A DNA stretch of 64,000 nt from an uncultured Succinivibrionaceae bacterium (GTDB taxonomy: Bacteria; Pseudomonadota; Gammaproteobacteria; Enterobacterales; Succinivibrionaceae). The translations under genes and the position numbers were made by a program. The notes beneath the pieces are model-generated. The model saw only the letters and a program-made list of their open reading frames with translations, made no database searches and was not told the DNA's origin. The DNA lies in assembly GCA_944393045.1 (NCBI GenBank), contig CALXYT010000001.1, positions 1 to 64,000 of the forward strand, read 5' to 3'. Shown here piece by piece: positions 38,066-47,133 of this stretch; position 1 is the first letter of the stretch; every line of letters begins with the position of its first letter.

Positions 38066-38611
38066 TTATTTTATATGTGTTTTTAAATATTGAAATAATT
38101 CACGATATTTACGTTTTTGGGTATCGCTCTCATTGGCAAGTTCTTTTTTAGCTTGGGATACTAGAGATCTAATCTTTTGGCGATCAAGTTCATAGTTAGT
38201 GGCGATTAATTCGTTAATTTGCGTCATATCGCCTGTTACTAGTCTTTTGCGAATTTCTTCAAGTCGATGTGTTTCTACATTGGCAGTTTTTAAATGAGCT
38301 ATTTTATTAAGAGCATCTTCATATTTTGAGATTTCATCTTCACGCTTTCTGAATAATGCTTCGATATGCATCAATTGCCTTCTTAGCTCTTCGGAGGCAG
38401 GTTTTAATTTTCTGGCAACAAGACATGCTTCTTTTAATGATAAATCATCATCAAAAGGAATTTGATCAAATTCAGATTCAGGAAGGTTTACAATCTTTTT
38501 ACCAAGCTCGCGTAATTGCTTACCATATCGTTTGATGGCACTTTTGGAGATGTAATCATCCTCATCATCGTTATATTGGTCAGAGTCTGTGAAAATATTT
38601 GGATTATTCAT
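38066..38611 (-). CDS. darP: Ribosome-associated protein DarP/YjgA (DUF615)
   Basis: 181 residues from the ATG at 38611; a TTG at 38632 would add seven residues. E. coli YjgA is 183. An acidic N-terminus is followed by SKSAIKRYGKQLRELGKKIV, then a helical body ending RELFQYLK. Binds late 50S ribosomal precursors in E. coli. Divergent from pmbA, a pairing conserved in gammaproteobacteria. Confidence 0.9.
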   Translation of the reverse strand: MNNPNIFTDSDQYNDDEDDYISKSAIKRYGKQLRELGKKIVNLPESEFDQIPFDDDLSLKEACLVARKLKPASEELRRQLMHIEALFRKREDEISKYEDALNKIAHLKTANVETHRLEEIRKRLVTGDMTQINELIATNYELDRQKIRSLVSQAKKELANESDTQKRKYRELFQYLKTHIK

Positions 38612-38690
38612 TGTATCTTGCAAGATCCTCAACGCTAAAAATATAAAACTATTATATAATAAAATCAGTTTTCAGTAAAAGAGCGCAACA

Positions 38691-40049
38691 ATGATTAATA
38701 ATAACGATAATCTCTCCAATAGTGAGCTAGAGCTAGAAGATATTGCCTGTCATGCTGTTGCTAGAGGATTAGCATTAGGTGCTGATGAGGTATGTGTCAA
38801 TATTGATATTAAAAGGAGTAATGCCGTAAATGTTAGAAATGGTGAGCGAGAAGGAGCGACTTTTTCTCGTACTGCGAGATTAACTGTTGAGGTTAATTGT
38901 GACGGTAGACAAGGATGTACTTATACTACTGATCTTGCATTAGAAGATATTGATAGTGCTGTTATTGCAGCTGTTGATATTGCCTCCTATACCACAGCAG
39001 ATCCTTATGCAGGTTTACCAGATAAAGAAGATTTAGCCTGGGATTTACCTGATATTGAAAATTACTTCCCAACTCAAGTTGATTTAGATGTAGTTACTAA
39101 AGATTTATTGCAATTAGATGAGTATGCGAGAAATATTAATCCTCTAATTAAACAATCAGGTGGCGCAAGTTTTAATGCAAGTGAATATACATGTTTAATT
39201 GCTAATAGCTGTGGTTTTTCAAAAACTACTAGACAAACAAGTTATTCACAGTCCTTAGGTTTAGTAGCTGAAAAAGATGGGCATTTAGAACGTGGCTTTT
39301 CCTGGATGTATACTCCAAATCCCAATGCGCTTCTTTCTAAAGAAGAAATGGCGCAAGAGGCTATGAGACATGCTATTGAGTTCTTAGATGCTAAAACCAT
39401 TAAAACAGGAAATTATCCCGTAATTTTGCGTGAAGATATTGCAGGTGAGTTTATCGATGCTTTATTAACAGGCTTAACTGGCCGAGGGCAGTATTTAAAA
39501 AATAGCTTTTTACTTGATTCATTAAATACCCAGATTGCTCCTAATTGGTTTACATTAACATTAGATCCATACGTAAAACAGTCACCATATTCTTATGCGA
39601 TGGATGATGAGGGGGTTAAAGGTATAAGAGAGAATATCATTGAAAAAGGGGTAGTGCGAAATTATTTACTTTCTTCGTATGAAGCAAGAAAACTTAATAT
39701 GACTACAAATGGTCATTGTAATTCATTAGGTAAAGGTTATGTCTTAGATACAGCGCATCATATACCTGATTTAGCAAGTTTATGCCGTATGATGGATAAA
39801 GGCATAGTTATAGCAGACTTAATGGGATCTGGTCTTAATAGTGTTACTGGTGATTTTTCATTTGGAGCACGAGGTTTTTGGGTAGAAAAAGGAATTATCC
39901 AATATCCTGTTGATGGGATAACTATAGCTGGCAATATTAAGAATATCTTTAAAGAAAGATTAATAGCAATAGCTGAAGATTTTGATGATCGCAACCAAAC
40001 AAATATTGGGTCTATGCTCTTATCGGATCTAAAGATCGCTGGTGATTAA
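38691..40049 (+). CDS. pmbA: Metalloprotease subunit PmbA (TldE)
   Basis: 452 residues (E. coli 450), homologous to TldD but without the HExxxH zinc motif, as is normal. C-terminal GDFSFGARGFWVEKG and YPVDGITIAGN are the family signature. Partner of TldD in peptide maturation. 16 nt separate its stop from an AT-rich gap before glpX. Confidence 0.95.
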   Translation: MINNNDNLSNSELELEDIACHAVARGLALGADEVCVNIDIKRSNAVNVRNGEREGATFSRTARLTVEVNCDGRQGCTYTTDLALEDIDSAVIAAVDIASYTTADPYAGLPDKEDLAWDLPDIENYFPTQVDLDVVTKDLLQLDEYARNINPLIKQSGGASFNASEYTCLIANSCGFSKTTRQTSYSQSLGLVAEKDGHLERGFSWMYTPNPNALLSKEEMAQEAMRHAIEFLDAKTIKTGNYPVILREDIAGEFIDALLTGLTGRGQYLKNSFLLDSLNTQIAPNWFTLTLDPYVKQSPYSYAMDDEGVKGIRENIIEKGVVRNYLLSSYEARKLNMTTNGHCNSLGKGYVLDTAHHIPDLASLCRMMDKGIVIADLMGSGLNSVTGDFSFGARGFWVEKGIIQYPVDGITIAGNIKNIFKERLIAIAEDFDDRNQTNIGSMLLSDLKIAGD

Positions 40050-40114
40050 TATATTAAAAAATAGCTAAGAGTGCTAAAATATACATCAATTGCAAGAATA
40101 CATAGGACTTTATT

Positions 40115-41158
40115 ATGAAGCGTGAACTTTCATTGGAATTTTGTCGTGTAACTGAAGCTGCTGCCCTTGCAGGGTATCATTGGTTAGGAAGAGGTGATAA
40201 GAACTCAGCCGATGATGCTGCTGTTAAAGCTATGCGTTATGTGCTAAACCAAGTTGATATTGATGGTGAAATTGTAATAGGTGAGGGCGAAATAGATGAA
40301 GCTCCAATGCTCTATATTGGTGAGCATGTTGGACATGGCACTTATCCTGTGGATATTGCAGTAGATCCAATTGATGGCACTAGAATGACTGCTATGGGAC
40401 AGGCTAATGCTGTAGCGGTATTAGCAGCTGCTGAAAAAGGGGGGTTTTTAAAAGCTCCTGATATGTATATGGAAAAGTTATTAGTTGGTTCTAACGCTTG
40501 TGGCGTAATTGATTTAAACTTTCCGTTAGAAGAAAATATTTACCGTATTGCCAGAGCTATTGGGAAAAATTACTCAGAATTAACTTGTGTAACCTTAGCA
40601 AAACCTCGCCATGAAAAAGCTATTACTATGATGCAGAATATGGGTTTAAGAGTATTTGCTATTCCTGATGGCGATGTTGCTGCATCAGTGCTTACTTGTA
40701 TGCCTGATAATGATATAGATTTTCTGTATTGTATAGGTGGTGCTCCTGAGGGAGTAATAAGTGCCGCAGTTACTAGAGCTTTAGGTGGTGATATGCAAGG
40801 TAGACTAATACCTCGCCATATTGCTAAAGGAGAAACTCCTGAGAATGTAGCTTATGGTAATGAAGAAATTGAACGTTGCAAATCTTTAGGTCTTGAGCCT
40901 ATGAGCGTATTACGTTTAGAGGATATGGTAAAGAGTGATAGTGTTGTTATTTCAGTGACAGGTATCACTAAAGGTGATTTACTTGATGGTATAGTACTAA
41001 AAGGTGATTTAGCTACTACAGAGACTTTACTTATTCGTGGTAAATCAAAAACTATTAGAAGAATTAAATCATTACATACTCTTAAAAAGAAGTCCCCAAC
41101 TTTATACGAATTAGTATTTGGTAAAGAACATGAGCACGAGGGGAATGCTAATAAATGA
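40115..41158 (+). CDS. glpX: Class II fructose-1,6-bisphosphatase
   Basis: 347 residues. Hydrolyses fructose-1,6-bisphosphate in gluconeogenesis. Metal and phosphate-site motifs GEGEIDEAPML and DPIDGTRMTAMGQANA, plus YCIGGAPEGVISAA, identify GlpX rather than class I Fbp. AGGACT precedes the ATG. Monocistronic with its own terminator. Together with pckA in this window it points to active gluconeogenic flux. Confidence 0.96.
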   Translation: MKRELSLEFCRVTEAAALAGYHWLGRGDKNSADDAAVKAMRYVLNQVDIDGEIVIGEGEIDEAPMLYIGEHVGHGTYPVDIAVDPIDGTRMTAMGQANAVAVLAAAEKGGFLKAPDMYMEKLLVGSNACGVIDLNFPLEENIYRIARAIGKNYSELTCVTLAKPRHEKAITMMQNMGLRVFAIPDGDVAASVLTCMPDNDIDFLYCIGGAPEGVISAAVTRALGGDMQGRLIPRHIAKGETPENVAYGNEEIERCKSLGLEPMSVLRLEDMVKSDSVVISVTGITKGDLLDGIVLKGDLATTETLLIRGKSKTIRRIKSLHTLKKKSPTLYELVFGKEHEHEGNANK

Positions 41159-41226
41159 TCCGAATTTTATTAAATACAAGATATAAAAACTTATAAATAT
41201 ATAATAAGTATATAAGATATAAAAAT

Positions 41227-41252
41227 GGGAAAGCATAACTTTCCCGTTTTTT
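41227..41252 (+). terminator. Terminator of glpX
   Basis: GGGAAAG (41227-41233), loop CATAA, CTTTCCC (41239-41245), then G and six T. Confidence 0.9.
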
Positions 41253-41306
41253 GTTATTATAGATAAGAGATGTAATAATTGCTTGTAATGCTAAGTTAAT
41301 ACTCTC

Positions 41307-41696
41307 TTAAACTACTTCATAAACATAAATAGAGCTATTATCGTTTTCTTTGACAAAACCTTCCATTTCCAGGAAATAGATAAGTCCATCTTGTTCTTCT
41401 TGTGGGAATTTTGAGGTATCGATAAATGCTTTATCAAAATCTTTAGCAATAAAGTTGATAGTTTCTTCAAGTAAGTATTTACCAACTCCACGGCGACGAG
41501 TGATATCTCGAACTTTTAAATAGGTAATAGAATCATCTTTAGAAAGAGATATGCCTACAACTCCATCATTAAACACGGCAATATGAACATCACCAGTTGC
41601 GGTAAGTTCATTAAAAGTAAGAGGAGTGATAAGTTTTTTTAGACTGTTCTCCCATAAGGGGTGAGGGTTTTCGTTATGGAAAATCGTTAGGCGCAT
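41307..41696 (-). CDS. panM: PanD maturation factor PanM/PanZ (GNAT fold)
   Basis: 129 residues. The acetyl-CoA-binding motif RRRGVGKYLLEE in LKVRDITRRRGVGK matches E. coli PanM (127 aa) closely. PanM binds pro-PanD, promotes its self-cleavage to the pyruvoyl enzyme, and senses CoA level to throttle pantothenate synthesis. No pan genes are adjacent. Alternative: a generic GNAT acetyltransferase. Confidence 0.8.
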   Translation of the reverse strand: MRLTIFHNENPHPLWENSLKKLITPLTFNELTATGDVHIAVFNDGVVGISLSKDDSITYLKVRDITRRRGVGKYLLEETINFIAKDFDKAFIDTSKFPQEEQDGLIYFLEMEGFVKENDNSSIYVYEVV

Positions 41697-41749
41697 TGCT
41701 GTTTCCTTAATATTAGATGACTAATAATATTTTAGCATAAATTTCTATG

Positions 41750-43039
41750 CTATTTAAGGTAGTTACGAGGGTTTTGCGGATGACCTTGATAACGTATCTC
41801 AAAATACAAACTATTCTTGCCAAGATCGCCACTATTACCTGTAAAACCTATAATATCACCTTCGGCAATAGTAGCACCAGTATTTACTAAGTTCTTACTA
41901 TTATTGCCGTAAAGTGAAATATAATCTTTACCGTGATCGATTACAATGATATTCCCAAAACCATTTAGATAACCACTATAGAGAATATCCCCACTAGCAA
42001 TTGCTTTAATTTCAGTAGAAGATTTTTGTGAGATAAGTAATCCTTTCCATGAAATTTCACCAGTTCGTCTTTGACCAAAATTTTTAATAACTTTACCGGC
42101 AATTGGCCAGGAGAGTTTATGTTTTTTAGTTAAGCCTTTAAAGGTGGTAGCTTGATGTTTTTTGCGAATATTAGCTTCTAGATGTTTTTGGTTTAAACCT
42201 TTTGTAGTTGCCTCTTTTTTAGCATATGCAAGCTCTTGTTTGCGTTTTTTGTTTTTAGCTTCTTTGATAGCTATTTTTTGTTTGGCAATCTTCTCTTCTA
42301 AATTCTTGAGCGCTTTTTTTACTTTGTTTTGTTCTTCTTTAATGTTATTTATGTTTTTAGAAAGAGCTGAAAGTTTTTTATTTTGATTAGAGCTAGTAAG
42401 TTCAAGTTTATCAAGGTCTTTATCTAAGCTTATTTTTAAGGAACGAAGGGTGGTAACCTCAGTAGTTAATTTCTCCTCAAGAATTTCTTTAGAATCCATA
42501 AACTTGGCTAGTTCTTCAATATGATGGACTTTTTGCTCATGTAAAGTTTGGTAATACTTTAAATATCTACTGCTAGTGTCGGGAGACTGGTTATTTAGTA
42601 GAAGTCTAAATGGACCATCGGCACTAAGTATATAGGTGCCTACTAATAAATCTTTAAGTAGCAGTTTTTCAGAGGCAATGTTTTCTTTAATATAAGTTAA
42701 TTCTTCTTGAATTGCTGAAAGTCTTTGATAGCGAATATCAATCTGCTTTTGGGTATTAGCAACTCGGACTTTAGTATTGTAGATTTCACGAGCGTTTAAA
42801 CGTTGCTCTTGTTTTAATTTAGTAAGATTTTTTTGGTGAGTAGAAATTTGTGCTTGCGTTTCTTTTAAATGATTTTTTAAATTATTGACATCTTGTGCAA
42901 AAACTAAGGATGGTACTAAGCAAACTAATAAAATAATACTTATAGCAAGAGTAGCTTTTAGTTTAAAAGTTAAGAAGGAAGTATTAAAAAAAGAGTTAAT
43001 TATATTCATTATTAGTAATGAGTTAATAGGAAAAAGCAT
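41750..43039 (-). CDS. envC: Murein hydrolase activator EnvC
   Basis: 429 residues. Signal peptide (hydrophobic stretch about residues 30-47, ending FAQ), a long coiled coil (about 50-280) and a C-terminal degenerate LytM/M23 domain (about 310-429) with GNIIVIDHGKDYISLYG. EnvC activates amidases AmiA/B at the septum under FtsEX control. The LytM domain has D/H positions altered from HxH, as expected of a non-catalytic activator. Start uncertain: the first ATG or the one 10 codons in (43009); neither has a clear Shine-Dalgarno. Follows gpmI as in E. coli, but a strong terminator separates them. Confidence 0.9.
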   Translation of the reverse strand: MLFPINSLLIMNIINSFFNTSFLTFKLKATLAISIILLVCLVPSLVFAQDVNNLKNHLKETQAQISTHQKNLTKLKQEQRLNAREIYNTKVRVANTQKQIDIRYQRLSAIQEELTYIKENIASEKLLLKDLLVGTYILSADGPFRLLLNNQSPDTSSRYLKYYQTLHEQKVHHIEELAKFMDSKEILEEKLTTEVTTLRSLKISLDKDLDKLELTSSNQNKKLSALSKNINNIKEEQNKVKKALKNLEEKIAKQKIAIKEAKNKKRKQELAYAKKEATTKGLNQKHLEANIRKKHQATTFKGLTKKHKLSWPIAGKVIKNFGQRRTGEISWKGLLISQKSSTEIKAIASGDILYSGYLNGFGNIIVIDHGKDYISLYGNNSKNLVNTGATIAEGDIIGFTGNSGDLGKNSLYFEIRYQGHPQNPRNYLK

Positions 43040-43099
43040 TAAAAAGAGCTATCTTAAGTAGTTATATTAACACATTATTGATAAGCTTACCTAGAGAGA

Positions 43100-43132
43100 A
43101 AAATAAAAAGACCTTTCAAAATGAAAGGTCTT
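43100..43132 (-). terminator. Terminator of gpmI
   Basis: A perfect 11-bp stem (43108-43118 / 43122-43132) with an AAA loop; the minus strand continues TTTTTATTTTT. It lies between gpmI and envC, so envC probably needs its own promoter in the 60-nt gap. Confidence 0.88.
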
Positions 43133-43155
43133 AATAAGTTATGTGATCTATTTAA

Positions 43156-44685
43156 TTATTTAAGTTTGAATAAAACTTTACCAGTCATTTCTTTTGGAGT
43201 TTCAAGTCCAATTAAAGAAAGGATAGTAGGAGCTAAATCAGAAAGCTTACCGTCTTCAACAGCTTCCGCCTTACGACCTACATATATTAGAGGAACTGGT
43301 AAGTTAGTGTGAGCAGTATAAGGAACACCAGTAGTTAAGTCCTTCATACGTTCTGCATTACCGTGGTCAGCAGTAATTAAGCATTCACCATTAACTTTCT
43401 TTAATGACTCAATTACACGACCAATAGAGGTATCAACAGCTTCACAAGCCTTAACAGCTGCTTCATAAACACCAGTATGACCAACCATATCGCCATTTGG
43501 ATAGTTACAGATAATAACATCATACTTACCACTTTCAATAGCAGCACAAAGCTTATCTGTTAATTCACCAGAACTCATTTCAGGTTGTAAATCATAGGTC
43601 TTAACAGCTGGACTCTTAATAAGTTCACGATCTTCACCAGGGAACTGAGTTTCAATACCACCATTAAAGAAGAAAGTAACGTGAGCATATTTTTCAGTTT
43701 CTGAAATACGTAACTGAGTCTTATCATGCTTAGAAAGCCATTCACCAAGAGTATTTACTAAATCTGAAGGTGGAAATGCGCAGTCAGCATGAATATCAGT
43801 AGCATATTCAGTAAGCATTACAAATGAGGTTAAGTTTGGACGAGTCTTACGAGTAAAACCTGTGAAGTCATCGTTTGCAAAAGCACGAGAAATTTGACGA
43901 GCACGGTCAGCGCGGAAGTTCATGAATATTAAAGAATCGCCGTCTTCTAATTTTACTGGTTCACCGATAATTGAAGCTTTAATAAATTCATCGTTTTCAT
44001 CACGAGCATAAGCAGCATTGAGTGCATCAGTAGCTGAAGCAAATGGAGCAAATTCAGATGTTGCTAGAGTTAATAGGTCATATGCTTGTTCAACACGATC
44101 CCATCTGTTATCACGGTCCATAGCATAGTAACGACCAACCATAGAAGCGAAACGACCAACGCCTAATTTCTTAAATAATGCTTCAAAAGCATCAATTGAT
44201 GATTGAGCACTACGAGGTGGAACGTCACGGCCATCAGTGAAAGCGTGGAAGTAAACTTTCTTAGCACCTTTCTTTGCGCATAATTCAAACATTGACTTAA
44301 TTTGATCTTCATGGCTATGAACACCACCTGGTGACATAAGACCCATTACATGAATGCTCTTACCTTTAGCAACTGCTTCATTAACTGCATGGCTAAGAAC
44401 TTCATTTGAGAAGAAATCCCCATCTTCAATTGCTTTAGTAATTCTTGTTAAATCCTGATAGACAATTCGACCAGCACCAATGTTGGTATGACCAACCTCA
44501 GAGTTACCCATTTGACCATCAGGCAAACCTACATCTTTACCAGATGCAGAAATAAGAGTATGAGCATAGTTTTTAGTTAAATTGTCTAAAACTGGAGTCT
44601 TTGCATTAGCAACGGCATTGAATTCCTTAACAGGGTTATATCCCCAGCCATCCATAATAATGAGGGCAAAAGTCTTTTTAGACAT
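43156..44685 (-). CDS. gpmI: 2,3-bisphosphoglycerate-independent phosphoglycerate mutase
   Basis: 509 residues. Interconverts 3- and 2-phosphoglycerate in glycolysis/gluconeogenesis, using Mn. The catalytic nucleophile Ser62 is in [10 protein letters not shown]; metal motifs include MDGWG at the N-terminus, TADHGNAE and [18 protein letters not shown] precedes the ATG. Codons are biased towards AAG and GAA, suggesting high expression. Confidence 0.97.
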   Translation of the reverse strand: MSKKTFALIIMDGWGYNPVKEFNAVANAKTPVLDNLTKNYAHTLISASGKDVGLPDGQMGNSEVGHTNIGAGRIVYQDLTRITKAIEDGDFFSNEVLSHAVNEAVAKGKSIHVMGLMSPGGVHSHEDQIKSMFELCAKKGAKKVYFHAFTDGRDVPPRSAQSSIDAFEALFKKLGVGRFASMVGRYYAMDRDNRWDRVEQAYDLLTLATSEFAPFASATDALNAAYARDENDEFIKASIIGEPVKLEDGDSLIFMNFRADRARQISRAFANDDFTGFTRKTRPNLTSFVMLTEYATDIHADCAFPPSDLVNTLGEWLSKHDKTQLRISETEKYAHVTFFFNGGIETQFPGEDRELIKSPAVKTYDLQPEMSSGELTDKLCAAIESGKYDVIICNYPNGDMVGHTGVYEAAVKACEAVDTSIGRVIESLKKVNGECLITADHGNAERMKDLTTGVPYTAHTNLPVPLIYVGRKAEAVEDGKLSDLAPTILSLIGLETPKEMTGKVLFKLK

Positions 44686-45036
44686 GATTATTCCTTTTAA
44701 AATCTCTGAGGTAATACATAAAAAAAAGATAAAAATATATAGGTGATTTATATCACGTTTTAAGGTTAAAGTAAAATATTTTTTGGATATTTTATAGAGA
44801 ATTATTCTCTTAATTACACTTTTAGTGATAAGTAAATTCCTCTTCGGTAAATAGAGTAATTTACCAATCTTGTTATAAAGAAAATTTAATTTAAAAAATT
44901 GCTTTTAGTTTACTGCTATAAACTACTTTTATTAAGAAAAGGGGAAATTTAGGAAGGAATAATTAAAACTGTAACAAACTTTAGCAATTATGATAAAATA
45001 ACGCAGTTGTTAGTTAATTATTGAAATGGTACAAAA
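44686..45036. other. gpmI-yibN divergent intergenic region
   Basis: About 350 very AT-rich nt with no gene seen. It must contain both divergent promoters. The yibN side has an extended -10 at 44991-44999. ATCACGTTTTAAGG near 44752 and the T-rich middle show no clear operator. Confidence 0.5.
44991..44999 (+). promoter_or_regulatory. Extended -10 promoter for yibN
   Basis: TGATAAAAT, 38 nt before the yibN ATG. It is likely the start point of the yibN-secB-gpsA unit. Confidence 0.45.
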
Positions 45037-45489
45037 ATGGAATCGTTAGAGCAATATAGTGAATATATTGAATTTGCAAAGAATCATTACTTATTAACAA
45101 TTGGTTGGTTAATTTGTTTAGGTTACGTTATTTGGACGCAGATCATTATCTTAAAAGATCGCATTGGCTTTATTGATTTTGCTAAAGCTACATTAGATAT
45201 CAACCATAATGGTGGTGTCTTTATCGACATTAGAAAGCCAGAAGAATTTAAAGCAGGTCATATTCACGGTGCTTTAGATATTGCTCCAGAGATGCTTTTA
45301 TCTGGCAACTTTTCGCGTATTACCTGTAATAAAGACGCTAAAATAGTGGTTGTAAGTCATACAAATGACGATACACAAGCTTATAATTGTGCGAAAGCTC
45401 TTAAAAAATCAGGTTACCAAAATACTTTTTTACTAAGAGGTGGTATGCTTGATCTTCAGAGTAGTAATATTCCGTTATCAAAAAAGTAA
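45037..45489 (+). CDS. yibN: Membrane-anchored rhodanese-like protein YibN
   Basis: 150 residues. One N-terminal membrane helix (about 18-38) and a cytoplasmic rhodanese-like domain (FIDIRKPEEFKAGHIHGAL). The catalytic loop reads VVVSHTNDD, with Ser107 where active rhodaneses have Cys, so sulfur transfer is unlikely. E. coli YibN, in the same yibN-grxC-secB-gpsA neighbourhood, also seems to lack the Cys. grxC is missing here between yibN and secB. Confidence 0.85.
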   Translation: MESLEQYSEYIEFAKNHYLLTIGWLICLGYVIWTQIIILKDRIGFIDFAKATLDINHNGGVFIDIRKPEEFKAGHIHGALDIAPEMLLSGNFSRITCNKDAKIVVVSHTNDDTQAYNCAKALKKSGYQNTFLLRGGMLDLQSSNIPLSKK

Positions 45490-45593
45490 AATAAGTAAAA
45501 AACAAGTTAGAGTTTGTTAAAATGTTCTGTATCTTGTTTTAAATTATATTTAAAAAATTATATTATTAACTAGAAGATTTAAAGGATTGCATA

Positions 45594-46058
45594 ATGGCAG
45601 AAGAACAGAAAAACCCAGTGTTTAATATTTTAAGAATTTTTAACAAAGACATTTCTCTTGAAACTCCAAATTCTCCAGTAGTATTTAGTGAAGAATGGAA
45701 GCCTGAAACAAGATTAGATCTTAACATTGAACATAGCAAAGTTGAGAATGTTGAAAATGTTTATGAAGTAGTATTACGTATTACTGTTACAGTTAAACTT
45801 GGCGAAAAGACTGCGTTCCTTTGTGAAGTTAATCAGGCGGGGTTATTTAATATTGAAAATATTCCAGAAGAACAGATGGAACATATGTGTGAAACATTTA
45901 TTCCAACAATTCTTTACCCATATGCAAGAGAAACAATTTCTTCATTGGTGACTAAGGCAACATTCCCACCATTGAATTTAGCTCCATTAAATTTTGATGT
46001 AATGTATCAACAGAAGAAGGCTCATCAAGCAGAGCAACAAGCTAAAGAGTCTAAATAA
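45594..46058 (+). CDS. secB: Protein-export chaperone SecB
   Basis: 154 residues (E. coli 155). Tetrameric cytosolic chaperone that keeps preproteins unfolded and passes them to SecA. YTKDISLE-like start (FNKDISLETPNSP), YEVVLRITVTVKLGEKTAFLCEV, and LYPYARE..SSLVTKATFPPLNLAPLNFD are all diagnostic. AAAGGA lies before the ATG. gpsA follows after 28 nt. Confidence 0.97.
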   Translation: MAEEQKNPVFNILRIFNKDISLETPNSPVVFSEEWKPETRLDLNIEHSKVENVENVYEVVLRITVTVKLGEKTAFLCEVNQAGLFNIENIPEEQMEHMCETFIPTILYPYARETISSLVTKATFPPLNLAPLNFDVMYQQKKAHQAEQQAKESK

Positions 46059-46086
46059 CTTTTTTTTGTAGATATAGGAATTTAAA

Positions 46087-47085
46087 TTGAAGTATAGTAC
46101 TTCAGTGCTAGGGGCAGGATCATACGGTACTGCCCTTTCTATTGCACTTTGTCGTAACGGTAATCGTGTTCTTTTATGGGGACATGAGAAAGAAGCTATT
46201 GAGAAGCTTAAAAAAGAACGCACCAATAGTATTTTTTTACCTGATATTCCATTTCCCCCAGAGCTTGATTTAACAAGCGACTTACAAGAGGCAATGGAAA
46301 GTTCTGAGGTGATACTAATCGTTGTGCCTAGCATGGCTTTTCGTGAGGTTCTTGAAAGAATAAAACCATATTTAACTGCAAAGCATCGTATTGCTTGGGC
46401 TACTAAAGGACTTGAACCTAATACTGGAAGAATCTTAAGCGATGTTGCTAAGGAAGTATTAGGCGATAAGATCCCATTAGCAGTAATTAGTGGTCCTACA
46501 TTTGCTCGAGAACTTGCCAAAGGGTTACCTACTGCTATAAGTATTGCAGGAACTGATGATGTTTTTACTGAGGAATTTTCTAAACTTATTCATTCTAGTA
46601 AGAATTTTAGAGTTTATAAAAATCCTGATTTTATAGGTATTCAAATTGGCGGCACGGTTAAAAACGTAATAGCAATTGGTGCTGGTTTAAGTGATGGTCT
46701 AGGTTTTGGGGCAAATGCACGTACAGCCTTGATTACACGTGGTCTTGTAGAATTACAGCGCTTAGGTGTTGCCATGGGGGCTCAACCTAAAACGTTTATG
46801 GGAATGGCAGGTTTAGGGGATTTAGTATTAACTTGTACCGATAATCAGTCACGTAATAGACGTTTTGGTATGATGCTTGGCGCGGGTGCTAGTGTAGAGG
46901 AGGCTATGGGAAAAATCGGGCAAGTGGTAGAAGGGTGGTATAACACTCGAGAGGTGCATTTACTTGCCGAACGCTACCAGGTGGAAATGCCAATTTGCTC
47001 TGAGATTTATCAAGTGCTTTATGAACAAAAATCACCATTAGATGCTACGGTTTCATTACTTGAGCGAGCTAAAAAAGACGAATAA
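46087..47085 (+). CDS. gpsA: Glycerol-3-phosphate dehydrogenase [NAD(P)+]
   Basis: 332 residues. Reduces dihydroxyacetone phosphate to sn-glycerol-3-phosphate for phospholipids. NAD(P)-binding [12 protein letters not shown] at residues 8-19, [11 protein letters not shown], and the catalytic Lys in [13 protein letters not shown]. Starts at TTG 46087, supported by AGGA eight bases upstream and by the position of the nucleotide-binding motif; no ATG is available. Ends in a terminator immediately followed by group II intron copy 2. Confidence 0.97.
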   Translation: MKYSTSVLGAGSYGTALSIALCRNGNRVLLWGHEKEAIEKLKKERTNSIFLPDIPFPPELDLTSDLQEAMESSEVILIVVPSMAFREVLERIKPYLTAKHRIAWATKGLEPNTGRILSDVAKEVLGDKIPLAVISGPTFARELAKGLPTAISIAGTDDVFTEEFSKLIHSSKNFRVYKNPDFIGIQIGGTVKNVIAIGAGLSDGLGFGANARTALITRGLVELQRLGVAMGAQPKTFMGMAGLGDLVLTCTDNQSRNRRFGMMLGAGASVEEAMGKIGQVVEGWYNTREVHLLAERYQVEMPICSEIYQVLYEQKSPLDATVSLLERAKKDE

Positions 47086-47100
47086 TAAAGATTATAGATA

Positions 47101-47128
47101 AAAAGGTCTAGTTAGAGCTAGGCCTTTT
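47101..47128 (+). terminator. Terminator of gpsA
   Basis: AAAAGGTCTAG (47101-47111) pairs with CTAGGCCTTTT (47118-47128) with one G-U pair; the right arm ends in T4. Confidence 0.8.
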
Positions 47129-47133
47129 ACTTA

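Noticed and set aside
45037-45489. YibN rhodanese lacking its catalytic Cys as a novelty
   Set aside because: From memory the E. coli YibN loop also lacks Cys, so this looks like a family trait, not a special loss.
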